Source: an uncultured Chitinophagaceae bacterium
GTDB lineage: Bacteria; Bacteroidota; Bacteroidia; Chitinophagales; Chitinophagaceae
Assembly (NCBI GenBank): GCA_936908745.1
Contig: CAKZFX010000012.1
Span: forward strand, 124,001 to 188,000
Reading direction: 5' to 3'
DNA: 64,000 nt
Shown: one piece after another, positions 49,542 through 59,166 of the stretch
Position numbering within the stretch: position 1 is the first letter of the stretch
Layout of the letters: each line of letters begins with the position of its first letter
The notes under the pieces: model-generated
The model's database searches: none
The model's input: the letters and a program-made list of their open reading frames with translations, nothing else
Told to the model about the DNA's origin: nothing
Made by a program: the position numbers and the translations under genes

Positions 49542-50564
49542 CTAAGTGTTTATGAGTTTTCGAATAAGAGGCAATTTCACCGTATAGTTTTCACGGGTAT
49601 TTTCAATGACAATATCTTTTTGACAGATTATTTTATAGCGGGAGCTCAGGTTTTTAAGCCCGATACCGGTGGAGTTGACAGCATACATTTTCGGTTTGCT
49701 GTTATTGCTGATGTATAAAAACTTCCCGTTCATCGTGATCCTGATCAGCAGGGGATGGGCATCGGTAAACTCGTTGTGCTTGATGGCATTTTCCAGTAAT
49801 ATCTGCAAAGCGCAGGGCGGCAACAACACGGCTTTATAATTATCTCCCAACTCGGATTGCATTTGCAGTTTATTATCATGCCTTATTTGCAACAGGAAAA
49901 AATAATTATTGATAAACTCCAGTTCTTCTTCCAGTGTGATCAGCCGTTTGGCCTTATTTATCAACATATACTTATATACCTGTGCCAGTTTGTTATTAAA
50001 ATTATAGGCTTGCTCAGGATTGGTATTGATCAGGTAATTAAGTGTATTTAATGAATTAAATAAGAAATGCGGGTCCAGTTCGGTGGACAATGCCTGCAAT
50101 TCGGCTTGCAGCCGTTCTTCATCCAGTTGTTTTACGATCTGGCTGTCTATTTCCCGTTCACGGCTTAAAAAAAGTATTTCATAGATCAGCGTGAAAATCA
50201 CGACCGCCAGTATGGATAACAGGATAAACTTGGTAAAGCCACTCCATTGAAAGATCTCTCTTGACACCTCGAACCAGCAAAAAGCGGCAATGCCTCCCAC
50301 GCAAGCGCCATACAACCCTTCGGCAAATGACATCGTGGCTATTTTGGAAAAAGGATTGGAGAGTGGTGCAAAAAGCAGGCGCAGCTTTGTATGCATCCAG
50401 TTACTGCCCGTCCAGATGACCAATGAAACAAGGATAAAGAAAAGGTTGATGAAAATTAATTCAACAGGCGAGTAAAGCCGGTACGTGACGATGCCTGATA
50501 TCAATGGCAGGCATATTCCCAGTAACGGAATAAATATAATACGCAGATGAGTGTCCCTCTTCAT
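49542..50564 (-). CDS. LytS-type sensor histidine kinase (5TM-like, HisKA)
   Basis: A 340-residue protein with four membrane segments in the first 140 residues (LLGICLPLISGIVTYR, LIFINLFFILVSLVIW, ACVGGIAAFCWF, FILLSILAVVIFTLIYEILF). The phosphoacceptor His lies in LSTELDPHFLFNSLNTLNYL near residue 165, typical of PF06580 kinases, and ATPase signatures LLENAIKHNEF and GIGLKNLSSRY follow. The regulator starts 2 bp after its stop. The divergent SusC/SusD operon is 535 bp upstream and is a possible target. Confidence 0.9.
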   Translation of the reverse strand: MKRDTHLRIIFIPLLGICLPLISGIVTYRLYSPVELIFINLFFILVSLVIWTGSNWMHTKLRLLFAPLSNPFSKIATMSFAEGLYGACVGGIAAFCWFEVSREIFQWSGFTKFILLSILAVVIFTLIYEILFLSREREIDSQIVKQLDEERLQAELQALSTELDPHFLFNSLNTLNYLINTNPEQAYNFNNKLAQVYKYMLINKAKRLITLEEELEFINNYFFLLQIRHDNKLQMQSELGDNYKAVLLPPCALQILLENAIKHNEFTDAHPLLIRITMNGKFLYISNNSKPKMYAVNSTGIGLKNLSSRYKIICQKDIVIENTRENYTVKLPLIRKLINT

Positions 50565-51099
50565 AATAGCAGTGGTTAGGATAAAACTGTCCTTTGTTAT
50601 ACTGTTTACTCATGTGCAGGTTCAAAAAATCAAATACAAAACGAATAAGCAGCATAAAACTATCTGGCTTTGCTGTTAAGCAATAGCAAAATTTCTTCTC
50701 GCGGGAGAAAACACTTATAAGTGGTAAATATTCATCCCGTTTGAATACTGCCGGTTAGTGGGTGATAAAAAATCGTGGCGAGGTATATACAGTAGATAAC
50801 AAAAGTATGAATTATGCTGCTTCATTAATCAAAATTCATGGTTGAGTAACAAACAAATGTTCATACTAGGTGTATTCTGATAGACTATTATGAACGGTAA
50901 TCGTTACAACTTCAGTCAGCTTTTTTCACGCTTCAGTTAATAAGACTCGTTTTCTTGAAGCATCTCCTCCAATTTGCGGTCTTTATTTTTAACAAGTAGT
51001 TTCTCAAGATCACTAGCCGGCATTAATTAACCACCAGCCGTTGGCTGAATTTCTCACCTGCTCCGTAAATGATGCCGGTGTTTTTACAAACTAAACCCA
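50565..51099. other. Gene-free gap before susC-like gene
   Basis: I see no gene or clear regulatory motif in these 535 bases. They carry the divergent promoters of the kinase operon and the SusC/SusD operon, and sequence such as TATGATTAT-like A/T-rich tracts, but no convincing TAnnTTTG box. Confidence 0.3.
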
Positions 51100-54057
51100 A
51101 TGTGTATGCAACAGAAAAAGCTATTGCTATTATTAGTGCTGCTTACAGGCTATTCCTTTGCCTGGGCGCAATCGGACGTTACCGGAAGGGTAACGGACTC
51201 AAGGGATGGCACCCCGCTTGCCAATGTCAGCGTAACAATTAAGAACGCCAGTGGCGGAACTTCTACCGATGCAGATGGCCGTTATCGTATTTCGGTGACG
51301 AGTGGCGCCACACTGGTATTTACCAGCATTGGTTTTGAAGAAAAAGAAGCAAGAGTAAGTGGAAACACTGTCAATGTTTCCTTGAATATTTCCCAAAGAG
51401 ATTTACAGGAAGTGGTGGTAACGGGTTATAACACCCAGACAAGAAGACAAGCCACCGCTTCACTGACAAAAGTATCGGGTGATGCGGTAAAGCTGCAGCC
51501 CGTAGGTTCGTTTGACCAGATGCTGACAGGTAAAGCGCCGGGTGTGCTGATCCAGTCGCAAAGCGGTCAACCGGGAGCGGCGGCGTCAAACATTACCATC
51601 CGTGGTAAAGGTTCTGTGCTGGCTTCTACCCAACCCTTATTTATTGTAGATGGTATCCAGGTTACAGGCGCTGACTTCCAGAGCATCAACCCTGCAGACA
51701 TTGAAAGCTACACCGTGCTGAAAGATGCGGTGGCGACTTCTCAATATGGTTCCCGTGGTGCCAATGGTGTGATCGTGCTGACCACTAAACGTGGCGCAAA
51801 CGCCAAAACAAAAATCAACTACGATTTCCAGTATGGCATCGGCAGTTTGCCGGAGAACAAACTGTTGCTGATGAACTCAAGAGAAAAAATATTTTTCGAG
51901 ACTACGTATGACCATCCGTATGGTATGAACTTCTTTGGCTGGTCACAAGCCGAGCAGGACAGTTTGTCCAATGTCAATGCTAATTGGGAAAAAGTGATGT
52001 TCCGCAAAGCAAAGACACAGCAACATATGCTTTCGATGAGTGGTGGCAATGACAAAACACGATTCTTTGTATCTGGTTCTGTGTTTGATCAGCAAGGTTT
52101 GGTATTAGCCACTGCGCTGAAAAGATATACCGGCCGTGTGAACATTGACCACACCGTAAATAACCTGAAAGTGAGCCTGACCTCGTATGTCGGTTCATCT
52201 AAACTGACGAACACCACAGAGAATGATCAGTATATCGGCGACCCGCTGAATGCGATCCGTTGGGCGAATCCTTATGTGACGCCTTACTTCCCTGATGGTT
52301 CTTATAATAATACAGACTTCCTGTTGCAGGGACAGCCTAACGCCTTACAGGAATTGCTGGAAAATCCAAGAACAAACAACCAGTTAAAAGGTATCGCTGC
52401 CGCTTCATTGGAATATAAATTCCCGTTCCTGAAAGGATTGTCTGTGAAAACGAACTGGGGTGTTGATTATACTGATAACTCAACGATTACTTATATTAAT
52501 AAAGACACGTATCTCGGTAGCCAGCAAACAGGTACAGATGGTTCTTTCTCAAGAGGAAGCCTGAAACGGACAAGATATACCGGAACAACTTCTGTCAGCT
52601 ATGGCCGCCAGGCAGGCGATCATAACTACCGTGTGTCTCTCTTTAATGAATATGTAAAACGCCGTACGACTGCCTTTAATTATACAGGCTTTGGTTTGAC
52701 AGGTGTGTTTGGCAATGGCGCAGATGTTACACCGGGAACACCGTCTAACGGTTTCATCCCAAGGATCACGGATGGCCAAACAGAGCAAAGCCTGATGTCC
52801 TACTTTGCAATTGCTGATTACAGCTTCCGCAATAAATATTTTATCAACGGTAGTTTCAGGAGAGATGGTTCTTCAAGACTGGCCGAAGGCAATAAATGGG
52901 TAAACTATGCAGGTATCGGCGCAGCATGGCTGATCAGCGCAGAAGATTTCCTGAAAAACACCAACTGGTTGAGCGAACTGCGTTTGAAAGCCAGCTATGG
53001 TTCTGCGGGCAACGAAGATGTGGGCGATTCGTACGAAGCACTGGAACAATTCCAGGGTTCAACCTACAATGGCTTAGGTGGATTGGTATTAGCCAACCTG
53101 CAAAAACCTAACCTGACATGGGAAGTACGTAAAACATTGAACGCCGGTGTTGATTTCGGTTTATTTAAAAACCGTGTAACGGGTACCGTTGAATTTTACA
53201 ATGCAGTTACCACAGGTTTATACCTCAACCGCCAGTTGTCAGGCACCAATGGTGTAAACTCTATCCTGACTAACTTAGGCCGTATCCGCAACAGGGGCTT
53301 TGAGTTCTCTGTTAATGCGGACATCGTTCGCACAAAAGATTTCACCTGGAATCTTGCCTTCAACCATACGATCAACCAGTCTAAAGTATTGTCACTGGAT
53401 GGCACCAATGAAAACATCTCCGGTACAGCGATCAACCGTGTAGGCGAAAGACCTAACTCTATTTACCTGGTTCGTTATGCAGGTGTGGACCCTGATGATG
53501 GCGAAGCCTTGTATTACAAAGCGGATGGTAAAACAACCACCAAAGTATACGATCCGAATGACCGTGTGATCGTGGGCACATTTGATCCGCCAAATTTTGG
53601 TGCTTTCACCAGCACACTTTCCTACAAAGGATTTGAAGTGGGTGTTCAGTTCAACTATATGACAGGTCATTATATATATAATAACGACCGTGCAAACGTA
53701 GAGAATCCTGCTTACGTGGTATCGAATGTTTCCCGCGACCTGCTGAGAGAATGGCAGCAGCCGGGTGATATTACAGATATCCCAAGTCCTTATTCAAACT
53801 TTGAATTGGGTACAACAAGGTTTTTAGAAAAAGGAAACTTCCTGCGTTTCAGAAACCTGATGGTGGCTTATGAGTTGCCAAAAGAAATACTGGCCAAGGC
53901 AAAAATTGCATCACTGCGTGTATTTGTGCAGGGACAAAACCTGAAAACATGGCACAATTTCAAAGGGTACGATCCTGAAGTAGCGACGGGTGTTTTCCAG
54001 GGCTCTCAATACCCGCAACTGAAAACAATCACATTTGGTGTAAACGTAGGATTGTAA
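51100..54057 (+). CDS. SusC/RagA-type TonB-dependent outer-membrane transporter
   Basis: A 985-residue protein. The signal peptide covers residues 1-23 (LLLLVLLTGYSFAWA). A carboxypeptidase-regulatory domain (VTGRVTDSRDGTPLANVSV) is followed by the plug with the SusC-type QEVVVTGYNTQTRRQATAS, QPLFIVDGIQ, and GANGVIVLTTKRG near residue 215. The C-terminal barrel ends in a Phe/Leu-rich strand (TFGVNVGL). It should import a ligand bound by the SusD partner, using TonB. The ATG at 51106 is an alternative start two codons in. The ligand is unknown, since no hydrolase is adjacent. Confidence 0.93.
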   Translation: MCMQQKKLLLLLVLLTGYSFAWAQSDVTGRVTDSRDGTPLANVSVTIKNASGGTSTDADGRYRISVTSGATLVFTSIGFEEKEARVSGNTVNVSLNISQRDLQEVVVTGYNTQTRRQATASLTKVSGDAVKLQPVGSFDQMLTGKAPGVLIQSQSGQPGAAASNITIRGKGSVLASTQPLFIVDGIQVTGADFQSINPADIESYTVLKDAVATSQYGSRGANGVIVLTTKRGANAKTKINYDFQYGIGSLPENKLLLMNSREKIFFETTYDHPYGMNFFGWSQAEQDSLSNVNANWEKVMFRKAKTQQHMLSMSGGNDKTRFFVSGSVFDQQGLVLATALKRYTGRVNIDHTVNNLKVSLTSYVGSSKLTNTTENDQYIGDPLNAIRWANPYVTPYFPDGSYNNTDFLLQGQPNALQELLENPRTNNQLKGIAAASLEYKFPFLKGLSVKTNWGVDYTDNSTITYINKDTYLGSQQTGTDGSFSRGSLKRTRYTGTTSVSYGRQAGDHNYRVSLFNEYVKRRTTAFNYTGFGLTGVFGNGADVTPGTPSNGFIPRITDGQTEQSLMSYFAIADYSFRNKYFINGSFRRDGSSRLAEGNKWVNYAGIGAAWLISAEDFLKNTNWLSELRLKASYGSAGNEDVGDSYEALEQFQGSTYNGLGGLVLANLQKPNLTWEVRKTLNAGVDFGLFKNRVTGTVEFYNAVTTGLYLNRQLSGTNGVNSILTNLGRIRNRGFEFSVNADIVRTKDFTWNLAFNHTINQSKVLSLDGTNENISGTAINRVGERPNSIYLVRYAGVDPDDGEALYYKADGKTTTKVYDPNDRVIVGTFDPPNFGAFTSTLSYKGFEVGVQFNYMTGHYIYNNDRANVENPAYVVSNVSRDLLREWQQPGDITDIPSPYSNFELGTTRFLEKGNFLRFRNLMVAYELPKEILAKAKIASLRVFVQGQNLKTWHNFKGYDPEVATGVFQGSQYPQLKTITFGVNVGL

Positions 54058-54090
54058 TAAACCCATTAGACTCATTCTAAAACAAGAAGT

Positions 54091-55566
54091 ATGAAAAAGA
54101 TAAAACTGATATATATGGCGGTGGGTGTGCTGGCAGCCGGCTGGTTGTCATCCTGCTCCAAAGCCATCGACCTTGAACCGACGCATACACAAGATGGCGC
54201 TGGTTTCTTTAAAAGCATTCAAGATTATGAACTGTCATTGAACGGCGCATACTCAAGACTGTTGCAGGATGGTGTGGCCGGTACATCCAATACGGGTGCC
54301 AATGCACTGGTAGGTTTGCCCGACATCATGAGCGATAACCTTTTTGAAAGCTCTGAATCATTGGGCAATTTCCAGGATTATTCACGCTGGACCTACACTG
54401 CAGATGATGCGAGCATTGGTGATATGTGGCTGGATCTGTACCGGGTGATCCAACAGGCGAATATTACTTTAAGAGGTCTTGACAACCAGGCTGCAGCTGC
54501 ACCGGGTGCGGTCAACCGGATCAAAGCGCAGGCGATGGCATTGCGTGCGATCATGCACTTTAACCTGCTGCGTTATTTTGGTGAAGCGGAAGCCCGCAAC
54601 TCCACAGCAAGAGGTATTGCCTATGTTGACACTTTCAACGTGGAGCAAAAACCTTCCCGCCTCACGGTGAAACAGTCTTACGATCGTATCGAAGCGGATT
54701 TGAAAGCTGCAAAACTGCTGATGTTAAACATGGACAAAGCCATCCAGGGCACAGGCACGGCGGCTACAGATCGTTCTTATATCGATGATATGGTAATCAA
54801 TGCCGCACTGGCGAGAATGTACCTGAATGCAAGCGAACTGGACAGCGCTGTGAAATATTCCACGCTGGTGATCAATGCAAGACCCTTGTCAACACGGGCC
54901 AATTTCCCTAACCTTTGGATCGATGCTTCAACAGCCGAAGTGGTTTGGTCGGTGAAATTTGAGTCGATCAACAGCCCGATTGGTTCGGTGATGTTCTATT
55001 CTGTTGGTAACAGGGCAGAGTATCGTCCTACGAGCAACCTGCTTGGTTTGTATGACGCGGCAAACGATGTGCGTTATGCCAGCTATTTCCGCAGCCTGCA
55101 AAGAGGCGCTAACCGCAATACCGGGACGGCAAGAACCGTGTTAATTAAATATGACGCCAAACAGGCCAATAGTTCAAGACCTGACGGTATTGTAAACTTC
55201 AAAGCCTACCGTACCGGCGAAATGTATCTTATTCGTGCAGAAGCCTATGCAAGACTGGGTGGCGCTAATGAAGCACTGGGACTGGCCGATCTGAACACTT
55301 TACGTACGGCCCGTATCAACGGTTATGTGCCGGTAGTTTTGGCCGGAACGCCGCTGCTGGATGCCATTGCTACTGAACGCCGCAAAGAGCTGGTAGGCGA
55401 GGGACAACGCTTTTTTGACCTGAAAAGGACAACCCGCACAGTAAATCGTATAACAGATTGTGCAAATTTCTGCACTTTGGCATCTGGAGCTAGAGAGTGG
55501 GTATTCCCCATTCCGCAGGCCGAAAGACTGGCCAACACAAATATGGAACAAAACACAGGATACTAA
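54091..55566 (+). CDS. SusD/RagB-type substrate-binding lipoprotein
   Basis: A 491-residue lipoprotein with a signal ending LAAGWLSSCSKAI (lipid cysteine near residue 22). The SusD body shows QDYELSLNGAYSRLL, AIMHFNLLRYFGEA (SusD-like TPR helix region), and the C-terminal GEMYLIRAEAYARLG with LVGEGQRFFDLKR near 435. It forms a lid on the SusC-type barrel and binds the ligand, usually a glycan but sometimes a peptide. It begins 33 bp after the SusC gene. A terminator follows at 55606. Confidence 0.93.
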   Translation: MKKIKLIYMAVGVLAAGWLSSCSKAIDLEPTHTQDGAGFFKSIQDYELSLNGAYSRLLQDGVAGTSNTGANALVGLPDIMSDNLFESSESLGNFQDYSRWTYTADDASIGDMWLDLYRVIQQANITLRGLDNQAAAAPGAVNRIKAQAMALRAIMHFNLLRYFGEAEARNSTARGIAYVDTFNVEQKPSRLTVKQSYDRIEADLKAAKLLMLNMDKAIQGTGTAATDRSYIDDMVINAALARMYLNASELDSAVKYSTLVINARPLSTRANFPNLWIDASTAEVVWSVKFESINSPIGSVMFYSVGNRAEYRPTSNLLGLYDAANDVRYASYFRSLQRGANRNTGTARTVLIKYDAKQANSSRPDGIVNFKAYRTGEMYLIRAEAYARLGGANEALGLADLNTLRTARINGYVPVVLAGTPLLDAIATERRKELVGEGQRFFDLKRTTRTVNRITDCANFCTLASGAREWVFPIPQAERLANTNMEQNTGY

Positions 55567-55605
55567 TTAGTTAAAGATAGTTTTTAGCAGAGGTTACATT
55601 GGTGA

Positions 55606-55638
55606 AAAGGGGTCACGACAGGTGGCCCCTTTCTTTTT
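55606..55638 (+). terminator. Terminator after the SusC/SusD operon
   Basis: AAAGGGG at 55606-55612 pairs with CCCCTTT at 55626-55632, followed by CTTTTTT. Confidence 0.7.
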
Positions 55639-55761
55639 TGCTTTGATGAACGGACGCTGAAAGGGATGTAAATCTTTTTTTAAGGTTCTGGTGCGAAATA
55701 ATCACGTCCCGGTATTTTAAACTGCGGCTTTCGGTTTCCCGCATCTATTTTTATGGGCAGT

Positions 55762-55787
55762 AAAAAAGCATCCGTCGCCGGATGCTT
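55762..55787 (-). terminator. Terminator of the alcohol dehydrogenase operon
   Basis: On the minus strand AAGCATCCG and CGGATGCTT form a stem over GCGA, followed by TTTTA. It lies about 75 bp after the dehydrogenase stop at 55862. Confidence 0.7.
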
Positions 55788-55861
55788 CAAAAGATTTTTC
55801 TCATGTGAACGGTCAAAGAGACCTGCGCAGGTGGCTTTCCAGTCAGCCTGCTTTTTTATGC

Positions 55862-56905
55862 TCACAATGTTTTCATATCTATTACAAAACGGTAGCGCAC
55901 ATCGTTGCGCAGCATTCTTTCATACGCTTCATTGATCTGCTGCACCGGGATCACTTCCACATCTGATACAATATTATGTGCGGCGCAATAGTCGAGCATT
56001 TCCTGTGTCTCTGCCGTGCCACCGATCATAGAGCCGGTAATGCTTCTCCTGTTTTTCAACAAAGCAAAGGGGCTGACGGTTGGGTTTGTGGCCGGTAAAC
56101 CCACCACGAGCATGCGGCCGTTCAATGTCAGCAGGTCCAGGTATGTTTCATAATTATGATTGGCTGAAATGCAATTCAGCAACACATCAAAATAGGATTC
56201 ATGTTTTTTCATTTGCGCTTCATCCGTGCTCAACAGGAATTGATGAGCGCCGAGACGTTCCGCATCTTTTTGTTTGGAAGCCGATGTACTGATCAGGGTA
56301 ACTTCTGCGCCAAAAGAGACAGCAAATTTTACACCCATATGTCCCAAACCACCAAGACCGATAACACCTACTTTCATTCCTTTTTTAACGCCTGCAAAAC
56401 GCAGTGGTGAGTAAGTAGTGATGCCAGCGCAGAGCAATGGCGCCGCCGCTGCCAAATCCAGTTTATCGGATACATGAAATACCCAGCGTTGGTCCGTAAC
56501 GATCACGGAAGAATAACCGCCCTGGGCAATCGTTGTTTTATCTCTTTCGTAGGTATTATAAGTGCCGGTCATTCCTTCTACACAATATTGTTCCATTTGC
56601 TGCTGGCAATTTTTACAGGTGCGGCAACTGTCCACCATCACACCCACAGCCGCCGTGTCACCCGCTTTGAATTTTGTAACAGCGCTACCAACGTTTACCA
56701 CTTTGCCAATGATCTCGTGACCGGGCACCATCGGATAAATAGAAGGTCCCCACTCGCTGCGGGCCTGGTGAAGATCGCTATGGCAAACACCACAGTATAA
56801 GATTTCGATTTGTATATCGTCAGGACGCAACTCCCTTCTTTCAAATTCAAAAGGAACAAGTGGCGTGGTCGCATCAAGGGCTGCGTATGCTTTTGCTTTG
56901 GTCAT
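55862..56905 (-). CDS. Zinc-dependent NAD(P) alcohol dehydrogenase (YahK/CAD type)
   Basis: A 347-residue medium-chain dehydrogenase. The catalytic zinc ligands are Cys and His-Glu in CGVCHSDL near residues 38-42 and PGHEIIGKV near 62; the structural zinc is bound by CRTCKNCQQQMEQYC near residues 94-108. The Rossmann motif is IGLGGLGHMG near 180. YahK relatives reduce aldehydes with NADPH. The FAH-family gene lies 47 bp upstream on the strand. It could act on a sugar-derived aldehyde, but this is inference. Confidence 0.9.
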   Translation of the reverse strand: MTKAKAYAALDATTPLVPFEFERRELRPDDIQIEILYCGVCHSDLHQARSEWGPSIYPMVPGHEIIGKVVNVGSAVTKFKAGDTAAVGVMVDSCRTCKNCQQQMEQYCVEGMTGTYNTYERDKTTIAQGGYSSVIVTDQRWVFHVSDKLDLAAAAPLLCAGITTYSPLRFAGVKKGMKVGVIGLGGLGHMGVKFAVSFGAEVTLISTSASKQKDAERLGAHQFLLSTDEAQMKKHESYFDVLLNCISANHNYETYLDLLTLNGRMLVVGLPATNPTVSPFALLKNRRSITGSMIGGTAETQEMLDYCAAHNIVSDVEVIPVQQINEAYERMLRNDVRYRFVIDMKTL

Positions 56906-56952
56906 GTCAGTTTAAATTTTTGGTGTAAGGACTGCAAATGTCAGGATAATAT

Positions 56953-57789
56953 TTATGCTACGGTATTAATTAATTCACCGATACCTTCAATGCTGATCTT
57001 TATTTCATCCTTGCTTTGCAAAGTAAAATCAGCGCCGGGTACAATGCCGGTGCCTGTCATAATCAAACAACCATGCGGGAAGGAGCATTCACGGTACACA
57101 AAGGAAACCAGTTCTTCCGGTGTGCGTTTCATTTGTGAAAGTTCTACCGTTCCTTCAAATACCGTTTCATTATTCCGGTTAATGATAAGTTGAATAACCG
57201 TTGCGGGATCTAATGGCTGATCGGTGATATAAATGCAAGGGCCTAAGCCAGCGCAGGCATCATAGGTTTTTGCCTGTGGCAGGTACAAAGGATTTTCTCC
57301 TTCAATGCTGCGGCTGCTCATATCATTACCAATGGTATAACCGATTATCTTTCCCGATGACGTGACAACCAGTGTCAGTTCTGGTTCAGGCACATCCCAG
57401 GTGCTGTCTTTGCGTATGCGCACTTTTTGTTTATGTGCAGCAATACGGTGCGGGTTGGCTTTGAAAAAAACTTCGGGCCTTTCAGCATCATATACTTTGG
57501 CATAAAAATCAGCGCCGCCGCTGGCCTTGCTTTCTTCCTGTCGTCCTACTTTGCTGCGCAGGTAGGTAACGCCACAGGCCCAGAGTTCCTGTTGACTCCC
57601 GATAGGCGATAAAATATCGGCTTCGTTCAGGCTGTTGGTCTTGGTGGCTTTGCCAGATTGTAAAAATGTCCTGAGTTTGGAAACAATCGTATCATCATTG
57701 ATAAAACTATCCCAATCGGCCACGGGAACAGTGTATAATTGTTTATGATCGTCGATCAGTACACCTGATTTCAGTTTATAAATTTTCAT
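56953..57789 (-). CDS. FAH-family protein, 2-keto-3-deoxy-pentonate dehydratase-like
   Basis: A 278-residue protein of the fumarylacetoacetate hydrolase family. The C-terminal fold shows ELWACGVTYLRSKVGRQEES near residue 70, AKVYDAERPEVFFKANPHR near 98, acidic metal-site residues in VPEPELTLVV, and GNDMSSRSIEGENPLYLPQAKT near 155. This signature is closer to the 2-keto-3-deoxyarabinonate/xylonate dehydratase branch than to true FAH. It starts 1 bp before the SMP-30 gene's stop on the strand, so they are one operon. Together with the lactonase it suggests oxidative pentose breakdown. Confidence 0.78.
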   Translation of the reverse strand: MKIYKLKSGVLIDDHKQLYTVPVADWDSFINDDTIVSKLRTFLQSGKATKTNSLNEADILSPIGSQQELWACGVTYLRSKVGRQEESKASGGADFYAKVYDAERPEVFFKANPHRIAAHKQKVRIRKDSTWDVPEPELTLVVTSSGKIIGYTIGNDMSSRSIEGENPLYLPQAKTYDACAGLGPCIYITDQPLDPATVIQLIINRNNETVFEGTVELSQMKRTPEELVSFVYRECSFPHGCLIMTGTGIVPGADFTLQSKDEIKISIEGIGELINTVA

Positions 57790-57790
57790 T

Positions 57791-58810
57791 TTATTTTCTT
57801 AACCGGATACGCAGTACCTGCATATCGTTTGTTACATATATTATTTTTTCGTCGGCGGATAAAGCTACATTGGAAGCCGCCTCTTCCAGTTTTATTTTCC
57901 CGATAACTTTTGCCTGTTGATTAAATAACCAGATGCCACCGGGGCCGCTGGCGAAAATAATTCCATCACTGGTTATTTTTAATCCGTCTGGTAAACCTTT
58001 CAATCCCTGCCGTTCATTTGCTGTGCTGTAAAATATTTTGCCATTCTTTAATGAGTCGCCTTTTATGTCATAGATATACCAATTGGGTTTGGCAGGATCG
58101 GAACAGGCGATGATCAGTTGCTGATCGCCGGGTAAGAGAGCAATCCCATTCGGGCGGGGAATGCTGTCAACCAGTAAAATCACTTCGCCGTTTGTTTTTA
58201 CTTTATACACACCGTTCCATTTCATTTCTTTTTTCGGATCATCGTCGCTTTGTGTTTCGAGTCCATAAGGCGGATCCGTAAAAAATAATTCTCCGGCTTT
58301 ATTAAATACCGCATCGTTGGGACTGCTGAAGCGTTTGCCTTTATAGTTATTGGCTAAGGAAATATAGCTGGCTGCCGGTTGGTCCAGTGGCGCATTCATT
58401 TTTGCCATTTGACGGTTGCCGCATTGGCAGAGAACAAGGTTGCCTTTGTTATCCAATGTCAAACCATTGGAACCCATTTCGCCGCCTCTTTGGATGGTAT
58501 CTGTGTAGCCGGAAGGAGTGAGGTACACTTCTTTGCCTTTGGCTTCTGTCCATTTGTAAACAGTATCTCTTGGTACATCAGAAAACAACAGCATTTGTTC
58601 TTTTTCTATCCAAAGCGGTCCTTCACACCATTCAAAACCTTCGGCGATGATTTCGGCTTTTGCATTACTGTCAATGATGGCATCCAGTGAAGCGTCAATA
58701 CGTTCAATCGTTCCGGTTGTTTTGTAAACAATTGAAGGGTCTTTTTTTTGCTCATTATTGTTGCAGGCAAAAAGCAAGGTTAGCGAGAGGAAATAAAAAA
58801 ACTGTTTCAT
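57791..58810 (-). CDS. SMP-30/gluconolactonase-like lipoprotein
   Basis: A 339-residue predicted lipoprotein (MKQFFYFLSLTLLFACNNN, cysteine near residue 16), so the enzyme is exported. The SMP-30 six-bladed propeller shows EGPLWIEKEQMLLFSDVPRD near residue 63 (metal-binding Glu), NGLTLDNKGNLVLCQCGNRQ near 115, FSSPNDAVFNKAGELFFTDPPYG near 158 and PNGIALLPGDQQLIIACSDP near 216. Members hydrolyse sugar lactones such as gluconolactone or xylonolactone. It starts upstream of the FAH-family gene with a gap of 1 bp and is divergent from xylB. Confidence 0.85.
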   Translation of the reverse strand: MKQFFYFLSLTLLFACNNNEQKKDPSIVYKTTGTIERIDASLDAIIDSNAKAEIIAEGFEWCEGPLWIEKEQMLLFSDVPRDTVYKWTEAKGKEVYLTPSGYTDTIQRGGEMGSNGLTLDNKGNLVLCQCGNRQMAKMNAPLDQPAASYISLANNYKGKRFSSPNDAVFNKAGELFFTDPPYGLETQSDDDPKKEMKWNGVYKVKTNGEVILLVDSIPRPNGIALLPGDQQLIIACSDPAKPNWYIYDIKGDSLKNGKIFYSTANERQGLKGLPDGLKITSDGIIFASGPGGIWLFNQQAKVIGKIKLEEAASNVALSADEKIIYVTNDMQVLRIRLRK

Positions 58811-58834
58811 GCTGTTTCGTAAAGAAATTTATAT

Positions 58835-58910
58835 CTCTGTGTTGCTTAGTGCTTTTGTGGGAACTATTTTTCTTATATTTTATATCCCACCAAGACACAA
58901 AGTAGCACGA
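58835..58910. repeat. Inverted dispersed repeat in the xylB-lactonase gap
   Basis: CTCTGTGTTGCTTAGTGCTTTTGTGGGA-type sequence at 58835-58862 is repeated in inverse, imperfect form at 58885-58910 (TCCCACCAAGACACAAAGTA). Both resemble the CTTGGTGTCTTTGTGGG words at 10942-10972 and 11191-11221. The rest of the 356-bp gap (58811-59166) holds no gene; TAACTTTA near 58975 is a weak -7-like match for the xylB operon. Confidence 0.6.
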
Positions 58911-59166
58911 AGAAGAATGAATGTGGTTCTATGTGGTTGGTCTTGAAGGTACTGCAAAGCAGCAAAAAAAATCGTAACTTTATATTGACAGGACTTGTCA
59001 TTCCTGTTCCCCCTCCCTTCTTATTTTCTTTTTATTTAACGCTGAAGCTGCGTGTTTTTATTGTTACAACCAAAAGCGAATGTTCGTTCTGTTTTTGCCT
59101 GTTGCCACGGTAATGATCCTTCATCCCTCCTTTGTTTTAACTTGCGGAATTGTAAAATGAACTCAA

